The notes under the pieces: model-generated | Told to the model about the DNA's origin: nothing | The model's input: only the letters and a program-made list of their open reading frames with translations | The model's database searches: none | Translations under genes and position numbers: made by a program | Part shown: positions 33,995 to 40,882 of the stretch, piece after piece | Numbering within the stretch: the stretch's first letter is position 1 | Layout of the letters: each line of letters begins with the position of its first letter | NCBI RefSeq assembly: GCF_018614055.1 | Contig: NZ_JAGGPB010000022.1 | Span: forward strand, 1 to 40,882 | Length of the DNA stretch: 40,882 nucleotides | Direction: 5' to 3' | Origin: Streptomyces sp. ISL-98 | GTDB taxonomy: Bacteria; Actinomycetota; Actinomycetes; Streptomycetales; Streptomycetaceae

Positions 33995-34870
33995 TCAGTC
34001 GTGGGCGACGACCGCGACCGGCGACGCCGCGTGGTGGATCACCGCATGGGTGATGTGGCCGATGTGCCCACCCAGCGGTGAACGCCTGATGCGGCGCCCG
34101 ACCACCACCAGCCCCGCGCCGTCGCCCGCGTACAGCACCTGCTGCGCCGCCGGACCGGCGACGCTCTTCTCGTCGACCGTCACCGACGGGTACCGCCCTC
34201 TCCAGGGGAGCAGCAGGTTGCTGAGCGCCTGGGTCACGCGTTGGCCGACGTCGAGCTGGATGTCCGGTTCGAGAGCGGACGCGTAGCTGTAGGTGGGAGG
34301 CAGGCTCCAGGCGTGCACGACGCGCAGCGTGGCGCCGCGCCTGGAGGCTTCGTCGAAGGCGAAGCCGAGGAGCTTGTCGCAGGACTGGTGGATGTCGACG
34401 CCGACCACGACGTCGCCGTGCGGGAGTCCGGCAGGAGTCTCTTCGTCCGGCAGGCTCGGGGCCCGTACGAGTACGACGGGCTGTTCGGTGGCGCTGATCG
34501 TGGCCATGCCGACGGAACCGACGAGGAACCCCACGATGCTGCCCAGCCCACGGGAGCCGAGCACCAGCATCTCGGCCGCCGCCGCCTCGGCGGAGAGGAC
34601 CTCGAACGGCCGGCCTTCGACCCGGCGCGTGGTGATCTCCAGTTCGGGATGGCGGTTGCGCAGGTCGTCCGCGGTCTCGTGGAGGAGTGTGTCCGCCCAC
34701 CGTCGTTGCACATCCGGACCGGCCATCGGGACGGTGGCGGTGGTCGGGTACTCCTCCGCGTGGACGAGATCGAGGCGGCTGCCACGCAGCAGCGCCTCGC
34801 GGGCCGCCCAGCGGGCAGCGGCCAGGCTCTCGGCCGAGCCGTCCAGGCCTGCGATCAGTGGGCGAGTCAT
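33995..34870 (-). CDS. universal stress protein, two UspA domains
   Basis: 291 aa with tandem UspA domains, about 1-140 and 150-291. Domain 1 has an ATP-binding loop GSRGLGSIVGFLVGSVG fitting G-2x-G-9x-G-S. Domain 2 ends GRRIRRSPLGGHIGHIT, a modified version. It probably binds ATP and assists survival during stress. It is convergent with DUF1876. A strong ribosome binding site (AGGAGG) precedes the ATG at 34870. Confidence 0.93.
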   Translation of the reverse strand: MTRPLIAGLDGSAESLAAARWAAREALLRGSRLDLVHAEEYPTTATVPMAGPDVQRRWADTLLHETADDLRNRHPELEITTRRVEGRPFEVLSAEAAAAEMLVLGSRGLGSIVGFLVGSVGMATISATEQPVVLVRAPSLPDEETPAGLPHGDVVVGVDIHQSCDKLLGFAFDEASRRGATLRVVHAWSLPPTYSYASALEPDIQLDVGQRVTQALSNLLLPWRGRYPSVTVDEKSVAGPAAQQVLYAGDGAGLVVVGRRIRRSPLGGHIGHITHAVIHHAASPVAVVAHD

Positions 34871-34961
34871 GGACTTCGGACCTCCTTCGATGGCCGTGCG
34901 GTCACTCCGCCCATTTCCCGGCTAACCGAAACTCACGAAAACTAACCGGAACCAGCCGGAA

Positions 34962-35645
34962 CTAAGCGACCTTGATCCGGCGGCCGCTGATACGAGTGGG
35001 CTCGATGATCAGCCACAGCCCGCGGTCGCCCCCGGCCCACGGCGACGTGTGCGCCTCGGCCTCCAGCCGTCGTACGACCGAGGGATCCGTGACCACACGA
35101 GCGGTCCCGACGACGAGCACGCTCCACCCCTGGCTCATCGCATCGTCGATGTGGTCCACCTCGAACGCCACCTCGCTGCCCGCAGCGGCGGCCGGAACCG
35201 CGTCGGCGGCGGTCCGGTACGCGATGGCGCCGTCCGTCACCTGGTAATTGACCGGCACGATGGCAGGCCCGTCCGCAGTGGTCACGGCCACCCTGCCCAC
35301 ACCGTGCGTCGACATCAGGGCACGGCACTCGTCGGGGCTCAGCTCCAGCATCACCGGACGGTGGCCCGCACGGCCCATGCCCGGGGGCAGCTCCACATTG
35401 CCCCCCGTCAGCTCGACGACGGTCGTCTCCAGCGCGTCGGCGAGCCGCAGCAGGAAACCGATGCCCGGCGCCGAGGGCTGCTCCTCGATGTACTGGAGGT
35501 AGCCGGGCGCGGATCCGGCGCGCAGGGCGACCTCCTCGCGGGAGAGCCCGAGCTGCTCACGGCGTGCCGTCACGCGCCTGCCGATGTCGCCACGCCCGTC
35601 CCTGGGCGGCCGGCGGTGCGTGCCTCGCACTTCGTTGTCCGACAT
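34962..35645 (-). CDS. HTH (XRE) - pyridoxamine 5'-phosphate oxidase-like fusion protein
   Basis: 227 aa. Residues about 20-80 form an XRE-type helix-turn-helix (RREQLGLSREEVALRAGSAPGYLQYIEEQ). Residues about 95-227 form a split-barrel flavin-binding PNPOx-like domain (LSPDECRALMSTHGVGRVAVTT, VPVNYQV, IIEPTRISGRRI). Such fusions may couple flavin, redox or F420 state to DNA binding. ATG 35645 with AAGGA upstream is chosen; ATG 35669 lacks a ribosome binding site. It is transcribed toward the preceding Usp gene on the same strand, 91 bases away. Confidence 0.9.
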   Translation of the reverse strand: MSDNEVRGTHRRPPRDGRGDIGRRVTARREQLGLSREEVALRAGSAPGYLQYIEEQPSAPGIGFLLRLADALETTVVELTGGNVELPPGMGRAGHRPVMLELSPDECRALMSTHGVGRVAVTTADGPAIVPVNYQVTDGAIAYRTAADAVPAAAAGSEVAFEVDHIDDAMSQGWSVLVVGTARVVTDPSVVRRLEAEAHTSPWAGGDRGLWLIIEPTRISGRRIKVA

Positions 35646-35782
35646 GCTGATCACATCCTTTGCGTCCATGGTCAGTCTGGGCGCCACGAGGGGATGTCGC
35701 ACGGCCGTCCGTTTGCGCCGCGCCGGTGCGACGGTTGGTACAGGAGCTTCTCCCGGCGGTCCGACGGAAGGCGGTGGGGACG

Positions 35783-36664
35783 ATGTTGCTGCCCCTGGTG
35801 GTGGGCGTGGACGGGTCGGATTCCAGCCTTTTGGCCGTCGACTGGGCCGTCGGCGAGGCCGCACGTCACGGGCTTCCGCTGCGCCTGGTGAACGCCTCCA
35901 GGTGGGAGCGGTACGAGGGAACGTCACTCGACGTACACACCCTCGGCCGCCCCACCAGGCATGCGCCCGCCGACACCGTGGTGGGAGTCGCCGCCGAGCG
36001 CGCCCACCGCCGTAACCCGGACGTGGCAGTCTCGGTCGACGTCCTGGCGGAGGACGCCGTGACCGCACTGCTGGACGCGGGGCGCAATGCCTCGGCCCTG
36101 ATCACGGGGTCACGGGGCCGCGGCGGAATCCGGGACCTCCTGCTGGGTTCCGTGGGCCTGGCCGTGGCCGCCCGCGCCCACTGTCCGGTCATCGTGGTGC
36201 GCGGCGACAAGGCGGGCCTGGAGGGTACGCACGAGCGGATTCTGCTCGGTGTCGCCGAGCCGCCGAAGGGGTCTGCGGCGGTCCGTTTCGCCTTCCGCGA
36301 GGCGGAGGCCCGGGGCTGCACCCTCGATGCCGTACGCGCCTGGCGCAGTCCGGCACACGAGCCTGTCGACCATCCGCTGATCGTCGGCGGCCCGGAGCAC
36401 TACCTGGAGGAGCAGGCGGCGAGCCTGATCGAGGAGGCGCTCGGTGAGGCCGTACGTGAGCGTCCGGAGGTTGTGGTGCGCCGCGACACGGTCGAGGGCC
36501 CGGCCCACAAGGTGCTGGTGGAGCGCTCGGCCGCCGCGGACATGATCATTGTGGGGGCGGCCCGGCGCCGCCACGGCCACCTCGGTCTCCAGCTGGGCCG
36601 GGTGGCGCACGCCGCGCTGCACCACGCCTACTGCCCGGTCGCCGTCGTACCGCAGTCGTCGTGA
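35783..36664 (+). CDS. universal stress protein, two UspA domains
   Basis: 293 aa with tandem UspA domains. Domain 1 carries the ATP loop GSRGRGGIRDLLLGSVG. Domain 2 has a related loop GAARRRHGHLGLQLGRVA with altered spacing. It is a second Usp in the island, divergent from the HTH-PNPOx gene, and only 91 bases upstream of pspA. ATG 35783 is chosen because the preceding frame is unsupported. Confidence 0.92.
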   Translation: MLLPLVVGVDGSDSSLLAVDWAVGEAARHGLPLRLVNASRWERYEGTSLDVHTLGRPTRHAPADTVVGVAAERAHRRNPDVAVSVDVLAEDAVTALLDAGRNASALITGSRGRGGIRDLLLGSVGLAVAARAHCPVIVVRGDKAGLEGTHERILLGVAEPPKGSAAVRFAFREAEARGCTLDAVRAWRSPAHEPVDHPLIVGGPEHYLEEQAASLIEEALGEAVRERPEVVVRRDTVEGPAHKVLVERSAAADMIIVGAARRRHGHLGLQLGRVAHAALHHAYCPVAVVPQSS

Positions 36665-36755
36665 CCGCGCGGGCCACCGCCCGTACCTGCCCGAGCTTTG
36701 CCCGGTGAGGACTGTGACAGGACAATGGGATTACGCCGAGAGGGAGGCGGTCGCC

Positions 36756-37532
36756 ATGACCAGCATCGCCCGCCGCATGGCCGCTCTGTTCCGTACCAAG
36801 GCCAACAAGGCGCTGGACAGGGCCGAGGATCCGCGCGAGGTTCTGGACTACTCGTACGGGCAGCAGCTTGAGATGCTGCGGCGGGTACGGCGTGGCCTGG
36901 CCGACGTGGCTACCAGCTGCAAACGCGTGGAGCTGCAGGTCAAGCAGCTGCAGTTGTCCAGGGAGAAACTGGACGGCCAGGCACAGCAGGCGCTCGCCGC
37001 CGGGCGTGAGGACCTGGCCCGGGAGGCGCTCACCCGCCGTGCGGCCGCCGGCGCGCAGATCACCGACCTGCAGGGTCAGCACGCCGCCCTGCAGGACCAG
37101 GAGGCCAAGCTGATCGTCGCCGCGCAGCGCCTGGAGGCGAAGGTCGAAGCGTTCCGTACGCGCAAGGAGACCATCAAGGCCACCTACACCGCGGCCGAGG
37201 CCCAGACCAGCATCACCGAGGCCGTCACCGGTATCGGCGAGGAGATGGGCGACGTCGGTCTGGCCATGCAGCGCGCACAGGACAAGACCGAGCAACTGCA
37301 GGCCCGCGCCGGTGCGCTGGACGAGCTGATCGCCTCCGGCGTACTGGAGGATGCCACCCTGCCGGCCGGACGTGACGACATCCAGGCCGAGCTGGAGGCA
37401 GTCACCACCGGCCAGGACGTGGAGACCCAGCTGGCCCGGATGAAGGCCGAGCTGCCTGCGTCCTCCGCCCCGGCGGAGGTGGAGGCCGCTCCGTCGCCGA
37501 AGGGATCGACGGGCCGGGAGGCAACGCCATGA
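36756..37532 (+). CDS. pspA: PspA/IM30 family phage-shock protein
   Basis: 258 aa, almost entirely helical coiled coil from residue 20 to 220 (heptad Leu/Ala pattern; helices around RRVRRGLADVATSCKRVELQVKQLQL and LDGQAQQALAAGRE), with an acidic Pro-rich tail. PspA proteins form ESCRT-III-like rods that protect the cytoplasmic membrane during envelope stress. Strong ribosome binding site GAGGGAGG. It overlaps the next gene (ATGA at 37529), opening a four-gene operon. Confidence 0.92.
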   Translation: MTSIARRMAALFRTKANKALDRAEDPREVLDYSYGQQLEMLRRVRRGLADVATSCKRVELQVKQLQLSREKLDGQAQQALAAGREDLAREALTRRAAAGAQITDLQGQHAALQDQEAKLIVAAQRLEAKVEAFRTRKETIKATYTAAEAQTSITEAVTGIGEEMGDVGLAMQRAQDKTEQLQARAGALDELIASGVLEDATLPAGRDDIQAELEAVTTGQDVETQLARMKAELPASSAPAEVEAAPSPKGSTGREATP

Positions 37533-37807
37533 TCATGCGGATTCTCGGCGAGGGCCAGTACGAGATCGCCCCACAACACCTCGGCCGCCTCAACGAGCTG
37601 GACGCCGCCCTCCAGTCGGCGGCCGACGCGGGCAACGAGGCGGCGTTCGCCTCCGCCCTGTCGGCCCTCCTGGACGCGGTGCGCACCCTCGGCACGCCCG
37701 TGCCGGAAGAAGTGATCACACCGTCCAGGCTGGTGCTGCCCGACGAGCACACCAGCCTGCAGCAGGTACGCGAAATGCTCTCCGACGAGGGCCTGATCCC
37801 GGGGTAA
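37529..37807 (+). CDS. pspAA: PspA-associated protein PspAA
   Basis: 92 aa. It begins MIMRILGEGQYEI and has the short beta-alpha PspAA domain described as a PspA partner in Actinobacteria and Archaea. The ATG overlaps the pspA stop, so the two are made together. Probable role: adaptor to PspA. Confidence 0.88.
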   Translation: MIMRILGEGQYEIAPQHLGRLNELDAALQSAADAGNEAAFASALSALLDAVRTLGTPVPEEVITPSRLVLPDEHTSLQQVREMLSDEGLIPG

Positions 37808-37814
37808 TGGGGTG

Positions 37815-38732
37815 ATGGTGATGGTGCTGCGCAGTCGCTTCGAGCCCGACCGGCAGCTGACCGCCCGCATGGTCGTCACGATGTTCCTGCTGGGCCTGCT
37901 GTACGTGGCGTTCATCGCCGCGCTGATCGTGCTGCTGAAGTCCGTCGCCCTGGTGATCGTCATCGCCGTCGTGCTGCTGGGCGCCCAGTTCTGGTTCTCC
38001 GACCGGATCGCCCTGTTCGCCATGCGCGGCCACATCGTCACCGCTGAGCAACAGCCCCGGCTGCACGGGGTCGTCGACCGCCTGTGCGCCACCGCGGACA
38101 TGCCGAAACCCCGGGTGGCGGTCTCCGACATGGATCTGCCCAACGCGTTCGCCACCGGACGGAACGCCGACCACGCGGTGGTCTGCGTGACCACCGGACT
38201 GATGCGCCGGCTGGAGACCGAGGAACTCGAAGGCGTCCTCGCCCACGAGCTCTCGCATGTGGCACACCGCGACGTCGCGGTGATCACCATCGCGTCGTTC
38301 CTGGGCGTGATCGCCGGACTCGTCGTCCGGTTCGCCTTCTACTCCCAGCTGTTCGGCGGACGCCAGCGCGACCAGAACACCGCCGTAACGCTCCTTGTCG
38401 TCATGGGCGTCTCGGCCCTCGTGTACGCCATCAGTTTCCTGCTCATCCGCGCGCTGTCCCGCTACCGCGAACTGGCCGCCGACCGCGCTGCGGCCATGCT
38501 CACCGGCAAGCCCTCCGCTCTGGCGTCTGCGCTGACCAAAGTCAGCGGCGACATCGCCCGTATCCCCACCAGGGATCTGCGTACCGCCCAGGCGTTCAAC
38601 GCGTTCTTCTTCACCCCTGCGCTCGGCCCCGGCACGACGCTGGCCAACCTGTTCTCCACCCACCCGACGCTGGAGCGCCGCCTCGAAGCGCTCGGGGAGA
38701 TCTCCGCGCGGCTGGGCGGCGAATCGTCATGA
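37815..38732 (+). CDS. htpX: M48-family zinc metalloprotease, HtpX-like
   Basis: 305 aa from ATG 37815; GTG 37812 and ATG 37821 are close alternatives. Two N-terminal hydrophobic helices precede the zinc site HELSH (near residue 144) and a later EXXXD-type helix (RYRELAADRAAAML). Two more hydrophobic segments flank VITIASFLGVIAGLVV and LLVVMGVSALVYAISFLLI. It is expected to degrade misfolded membrane proteins. Being between pspAA and pspAB marks the Psp system, as in other actinobacteria. Confidence 0.92.
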   Translation: MVMVLRSRFEPDRQLTARMVVTMFLLGLLYVAFIAALIVLLKSVALVIVIAVVLLGAQFWFSDRIALFAMRGHIVTAEQQPRLHGVVDRLCATADMPKPRVAVSDMDLPNAFATGRNADHAVVCVTTGLMRRLETEELEGVLAHELSHVAHRDVAVITIASFLGVIAGLVVRFAFYSQLFGGRQRDQNTAVTLLVVMGVSALVYAISFLLIRALSRYRELAADRAAAMLTGKPSALASALTKVSGDIARIPTRDLRTAQAFNAFFFTPALGPGTTLANLFSTHPTLERRLEALGEISARLGGESS

Positions 38733-38750
38733 GGCGGCGAATCATCATGA
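38715..38750 (+). repeat. adjacent 18-base tandem duplication across the htpX stop codon
   Basis: GGCGGCGAATC(G/A)TCATGA occurs at 38715-38732 and again at 38733-38750 with one substitution. The first copy contains the htpX stop codon; the second follows it, in the leader of the next gene. It is in frame with the coding sequence. Confidence 0.8.
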
Positions 38751-38767
38751 GGAGGAGTTGAGGTCCC

Positions 38768-39346
38768 GTGGGTCTCCTGGACGCCCTGTTCGGCCGGAGC
38801 AAGCCGGTCAAGCCCGACCTGGACCAGCTCTTCGGCCTTCCCTCGGCGGGCATCACCCTCCAGGCGGCGGTCGGCTTCACCCCGACCGGCCTGGGCTCGG
38901 TGTGCTTCGCCGCCATTGAGGGCGGGGCGTTCGCACAAGTCCAGCAGGAGGTACGAGCCCTTCTGGACGCGGACTCCGAACGGGGCGGCGTGCCCGTGGA
39001 GTTCAGCCGCGACACCTACGGGTATGCGTGGCTGCTCTCCCGCCGCGACCCCACCGAACTGCCCGCCCTCGTCAACGACCTGCATGCCGTGAACACCGCC
39101 CTTCAGGACAGCGGCTTCGGCCCCCAGCTCCTCTGCTCGCTGGTCACCTTCCAGGACGCCGAACTGCGCAGGCTCGCTCTGGTCTACCTCTACAAGCGCG
39201 GCAGCTTCTATCCGTTCGCTCCGCTGCCCGGTGAAAAGCGCGACAACTCACTGGAGCTTCAGATCAGAGCCGTCGTCAAGGACGACTTGCGCATCGAGAA
39301 GGACCTGAGCCGCTGGTTCCCCCTGTGGGGTGCACCGGGCCTGTGA
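38768..39346 (+). CDS. pspAB: PspA-associated protein PspAB
   Basis: 192 aa, GTG start with GAGGAGTTGAGG upstream. It matches the family found after PspA-PspAA-HtpX: start MGLLDALFGRSKPVKPDLDQLFGLPSA, central YGYAWLLSRRDP, and end with ALVYLYKRGSFYPFAPL and LRIEKDLSRWFPLWGAPGL. No known biochemical function; it is a presumed soluble member of the Psp complex. Confidence 0.9.
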   Translation: MGLLDALFGRSKPVKPDLDQLFGLPSAGITLQAAVGFTPTGLGSVCFAAIEGGAFAQVQQEVRALLDADSERGGVPVEFSRDTYGYAWLLSRRDPTELPALVNDLHAVNTALQDSGFGPQLLCSLVTFQDAELRRLALVYLYKRGSFYPFAPLPGEKRDNSLELQIRAVVKDDLRIEKDLSRWFPLWGAPGL

Positions 39347-39359
39347 CGCGGTGAGGCTG

Positions 39360-40322
39360 TCAGCCGGCGGCCACCAGCGCCTCGGCCGCACTCGTCCGTG
39401 CGTAGAGCACCACACGCCCCGTGCGGTGCGCGCGCACCAGACCCGCCGCGCGCAGCGCCGTCAGGTGCTGGGAGACACCGCCCGGCGTGAGGCCGATGCG
39501 GCGGGCCAGGTCCGTGGTGGAGGCAGGGGCGGCCAGTTCGGCGAGCAGCAGCGCGCGCGTACGGCCGAGTACACCCGCCAGGGCGTTGGAGCACGGTTGC
39601 GGGCGCTGCTCCCACAGCGTGCCGATGCCGCGCGGCGGGTAGCGCAGCGTGGGCTGCCAGTCGTCGCTGCCGAGGGTGGAGAAGATCCGCGGCCAGACGA
39701 AGGCGGAGGGGACGAGCAGCAGCCCCCGGCCGTCGAGCCGGCGCACCCCTCGGGTGCAGCGATGGGCCATCTGCAGGGTGCCCGCGTCCCAGGCCAACTG
39801 CGGGTCGAGGTCGGCGAAGAGACGCCGGGCGCCGCCTTCCGCGAAGTGCTTGGCGCGGTGCAGGATGTCGCCCTCGAACAGGGTGAGGATGCGCGGCCAG
39901 TACGGCGCGAGTGCCACCTCCCAGTACGCGGCGATCACCTCGGCCAGTCGGCCGAGACCCCGCTCCGGATCCTCGCGCAGCGCCGCAACAGCCCCGTGGG
40001 CCCCCGGTGACGTCGTACGCAGCAGGTCGTACGGCGTGGACCGCAGCGTCGCCAGCTCCACATCGAGCGAAGGCTGCGGCGTGGTGGGCGGCGGCACGAG
40101 GAATGAGGGGATGCCGACCGTGGGCACGGGGATCCGGCCGAACAGCGGCGCGAGGTCCAGCTTCGCCGCCGCGAGCAGCGGCCGCACCTGCTCGGCCCAC
40201 CGCCGGTGCACGCCCTGCTCGTCCGCGCCCTTGAGCACGCGCACGCTCGCCACGACCTCCCACAGCGGGGAGACGGCGAAGCGCGTACGGGCCACGTCCT
40301 CGGCCGTGAACTCGATCTCCAC
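39360..40322 (-). CDS. ArsR-like regulator with N-terminal DUF5937 domain
   Basis: 320 aa from the GTG at 40322, which has GGAGG seven bases upstream and fits family members starting just before FTAEDVARTRFAVSPLWE. An in-frame ATG at 40364 lacks a ribosome binding site and overlaps a likely operator. The C-terminal winged HTH is ASTTDLARRIGLTPGGVSQHLTALRAAGLV (about residues 250-285). Ligand unknown. It is divergent from the MFS gene, so probably its repressor. Confidence 0.85.
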   Translation of the reverse strand: MEIEFTAEDVARTRFAVSPLWEVVASVRVLKGADEQGVHRRWAEQVRPLLAAAKLDLAPLFGRIPVPTVGIPSFLVPPPTTPQPSLDVELATLRSTPYDLLRTTSPGAHGAVAALREDPERGLGRLAEVIAAYWEVALAPYWPRILTLFEGDILHRAKHFAEGGARRLFADLDPQLAWDAGTLQMAHRCTRGVRRLDGRGLLLVPSAFVWPRIFSTLGSDDWQPTLRYPPRGIGTLWEQRPQPCSNALAGVLGRTRALLLAELAAPASTTDLARRIGLTPGGVSQHLTALRAAGLVRAHRTGRVVLYARTSAAEALVAAG

Positions 40323-40362
40323 CGTGCCGCCTCCGGCCCGGCCCTCCTGCGCCTGGTTCACC

Positions 40363-40380
40363 ATTTACCAGAGGCTAAAT
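40363..40380. promoter_or_regulatory. candidate ArsR-type operator ATTTA-N8-TAAAT
   Basis: Perfect inverted repeat ATTTA (40363-40367) and TAAAT (40376-40380), in an A/T-rich patch between the divergent regulator and MFS genes. The arms read outwards to ACC...GGT as well, so the operator may be longer. Confidence 0.5.
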
Positions 40381-40419
40381 CATTGGTACGGGACCTGGGA
40401 GCCCGGCAGCGTACCGGTC

Positions 40420-40882
40420 ATGCCCACCAACACCCCCTGGCGGATCCCCGACTTCCGTACGCTCTTCACAGCCACCGCGCTCAGCCAGCTGGGCACCAAC
40501 GTCGGTTACGTCGCCGTACCGCTGATCGCGGTCTCCGCCCTGGACGCGAGCCCCGGCCAGGTCGGGCTCCTCGCCACCCTGAGCACCATCGCCTTCCTCC
40601 TCATCGGCCTGCCCGCAGGGGCCTGGGTGGACCGGATGCGCCTGCGCCGCGTACTGATCGCCGCGGATCTGGCGCGGGCCGCCCTGTTCGCGTCGGTGCC
40701 GGTCGCGTGGGCGCTGGACGCCCTCACACTGGGGCAGTTGTACGCCGTCGTCCTGCTCAACGGCTGCGCCACCGTCTTCCAGCGGGTACGACTGAGAAAG
40801 CCCCAATGGGTCGCGTTGCATTCCTGGGCCTTCGCCCAGCTCGGACAGTTCGTGGAGTACAAGGCCCGCAGGGCCGGTGTCC
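40420..40882 (+). pseudogene. MFS transporter N-terminus joined in frame to TnpB-like sequence (runs off window)
   Basis: From ATG 40420 the frame encodes about 120 residues of an MFS drug-exporter type (LFTATALSQLGTNVGY, VDRMRLRRVLIAADLARA, LNGCATVF). Up to about 40780 it matches the usual course, where homologues continue VFFDV. It then reads QRVRLRKPQWVALHSWAFAQLGQFVEYKARRAGV, which resembles the C-terminal half of TnpB of IS200/IS605 elements rather than any transporter. There is no start codon or terminal inverted structure at the junction, so this is a partial element or a recombination scar. A sequencing or assembly join is possible. The transporter is probably non-functional. The frame remains open at the window end. 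Confidence 0.65.
40783..40882 (+). mobile_element. IS200/IS605 TnpB fragment
   Basis: The residues HSWAFAQLGQFVEYKARRAGV and the preceding RVRLRKPQ are typical of TnpB just before its zinc-finger (CxxCG) region, which would lie beyond the window. Only about 100 bases are visible, so the type of element cannot be refined. Confidence 0.55.

Noticed and set aside
40322..40364. ATG 40364 as start of the ArsR-like regulator
   Set aside because: There is no ribosome binding site, and it overlaps the ATTTA-N8-TAAAT operator. GTG 40322 has an ideal GGAGG and a normal family start.

Overview
The window looks like chromosome from a Streptomyces species. Base composition is very high in G+C, codon third positions are nearly all G or C, GTG starts and ATGA/GTGA stop-start overlaps are common, and the gene set (SCO0930-type lipoprotein, PAS-GGDEF-EAL protein, second succinate dehydrogenase, egtABCD, DUF1876, PspA/PspAA/PspAB) is typical of the genus. 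From memory, the left half follows the order of the S. coelicolor SCO09xx region; I could not check this by search. I saw no rRNA, tRNA or CRISPR array.

Left part (1-9.1 kb): the start of a secreted protein with a 21-proline run (minus strand, cut by the window edge); an SCO0930-family lipoprotein; a DUF574-type methyltransferase translationally coupled to a c-di-GMP GGDEF/EAL enzyme (rmdA-like); a LysR regulator that converges on and overlaps rmdA; and a divergent sdhC-sdhA-sdhB operon with a clear palindrome in front of it.

9.1-12.7 kb is the most unusual part. It holds a small WXG100/Esx-like protein, then a WXG-domain protein with a C-terminal papain-like cysteine peptidase domain (Cys350, His481, Asn497). 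Two tandem duplicated lipoproteins follow that resemble chagasin (family I42) inhibitors of papain-like peptidases, then a small unknown protein. Start-stop overlaps link the last four. I read this as a candidate type VII-exported peptidase with its own surface-anchored inhibitors.

12.7-22.5 kb: a UvrA-like ATPase lacking the UvrB-binding domain, a luciferase-like oxidoreductase, a HAD phosphatase, dodecin, the overlapping ergothioneine operon egtABCD, and a bacterial-type PARG. 22.5-25.7 kb: an MFS exporter plus alpha/beta hydrolase, divergent from a LacI regulator.

25.9-31.6 kb: a double-module IclR regulator divergent from thiolase (pcaF-like), 4-hydroxybenzoate hydroxylase (pobA) and benzaldehyde-type dehydrogenase, an aromatic-acid catabolic unit feeding the beta-ketoadipate pathway. 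The shared promoter region carries a three-half-site operator.

31.6-39.4 kb is a redox and envelope stress island: thioredoxin with a textbook SigR-type promoter, a divergent disulfide-oxidoreductase-like flavoprotein, DUF1876, two universal stress proteins, an HTH-pyridoxamine-oxidase fusion, and the operon pspA-pspAA-htpX-pspAB. At the right edge an ArsR-like regulator is divergent from an MFS gene whose reading frame runs into TnpB-like (IS200/IS605) sequence, a rearrangement junction.
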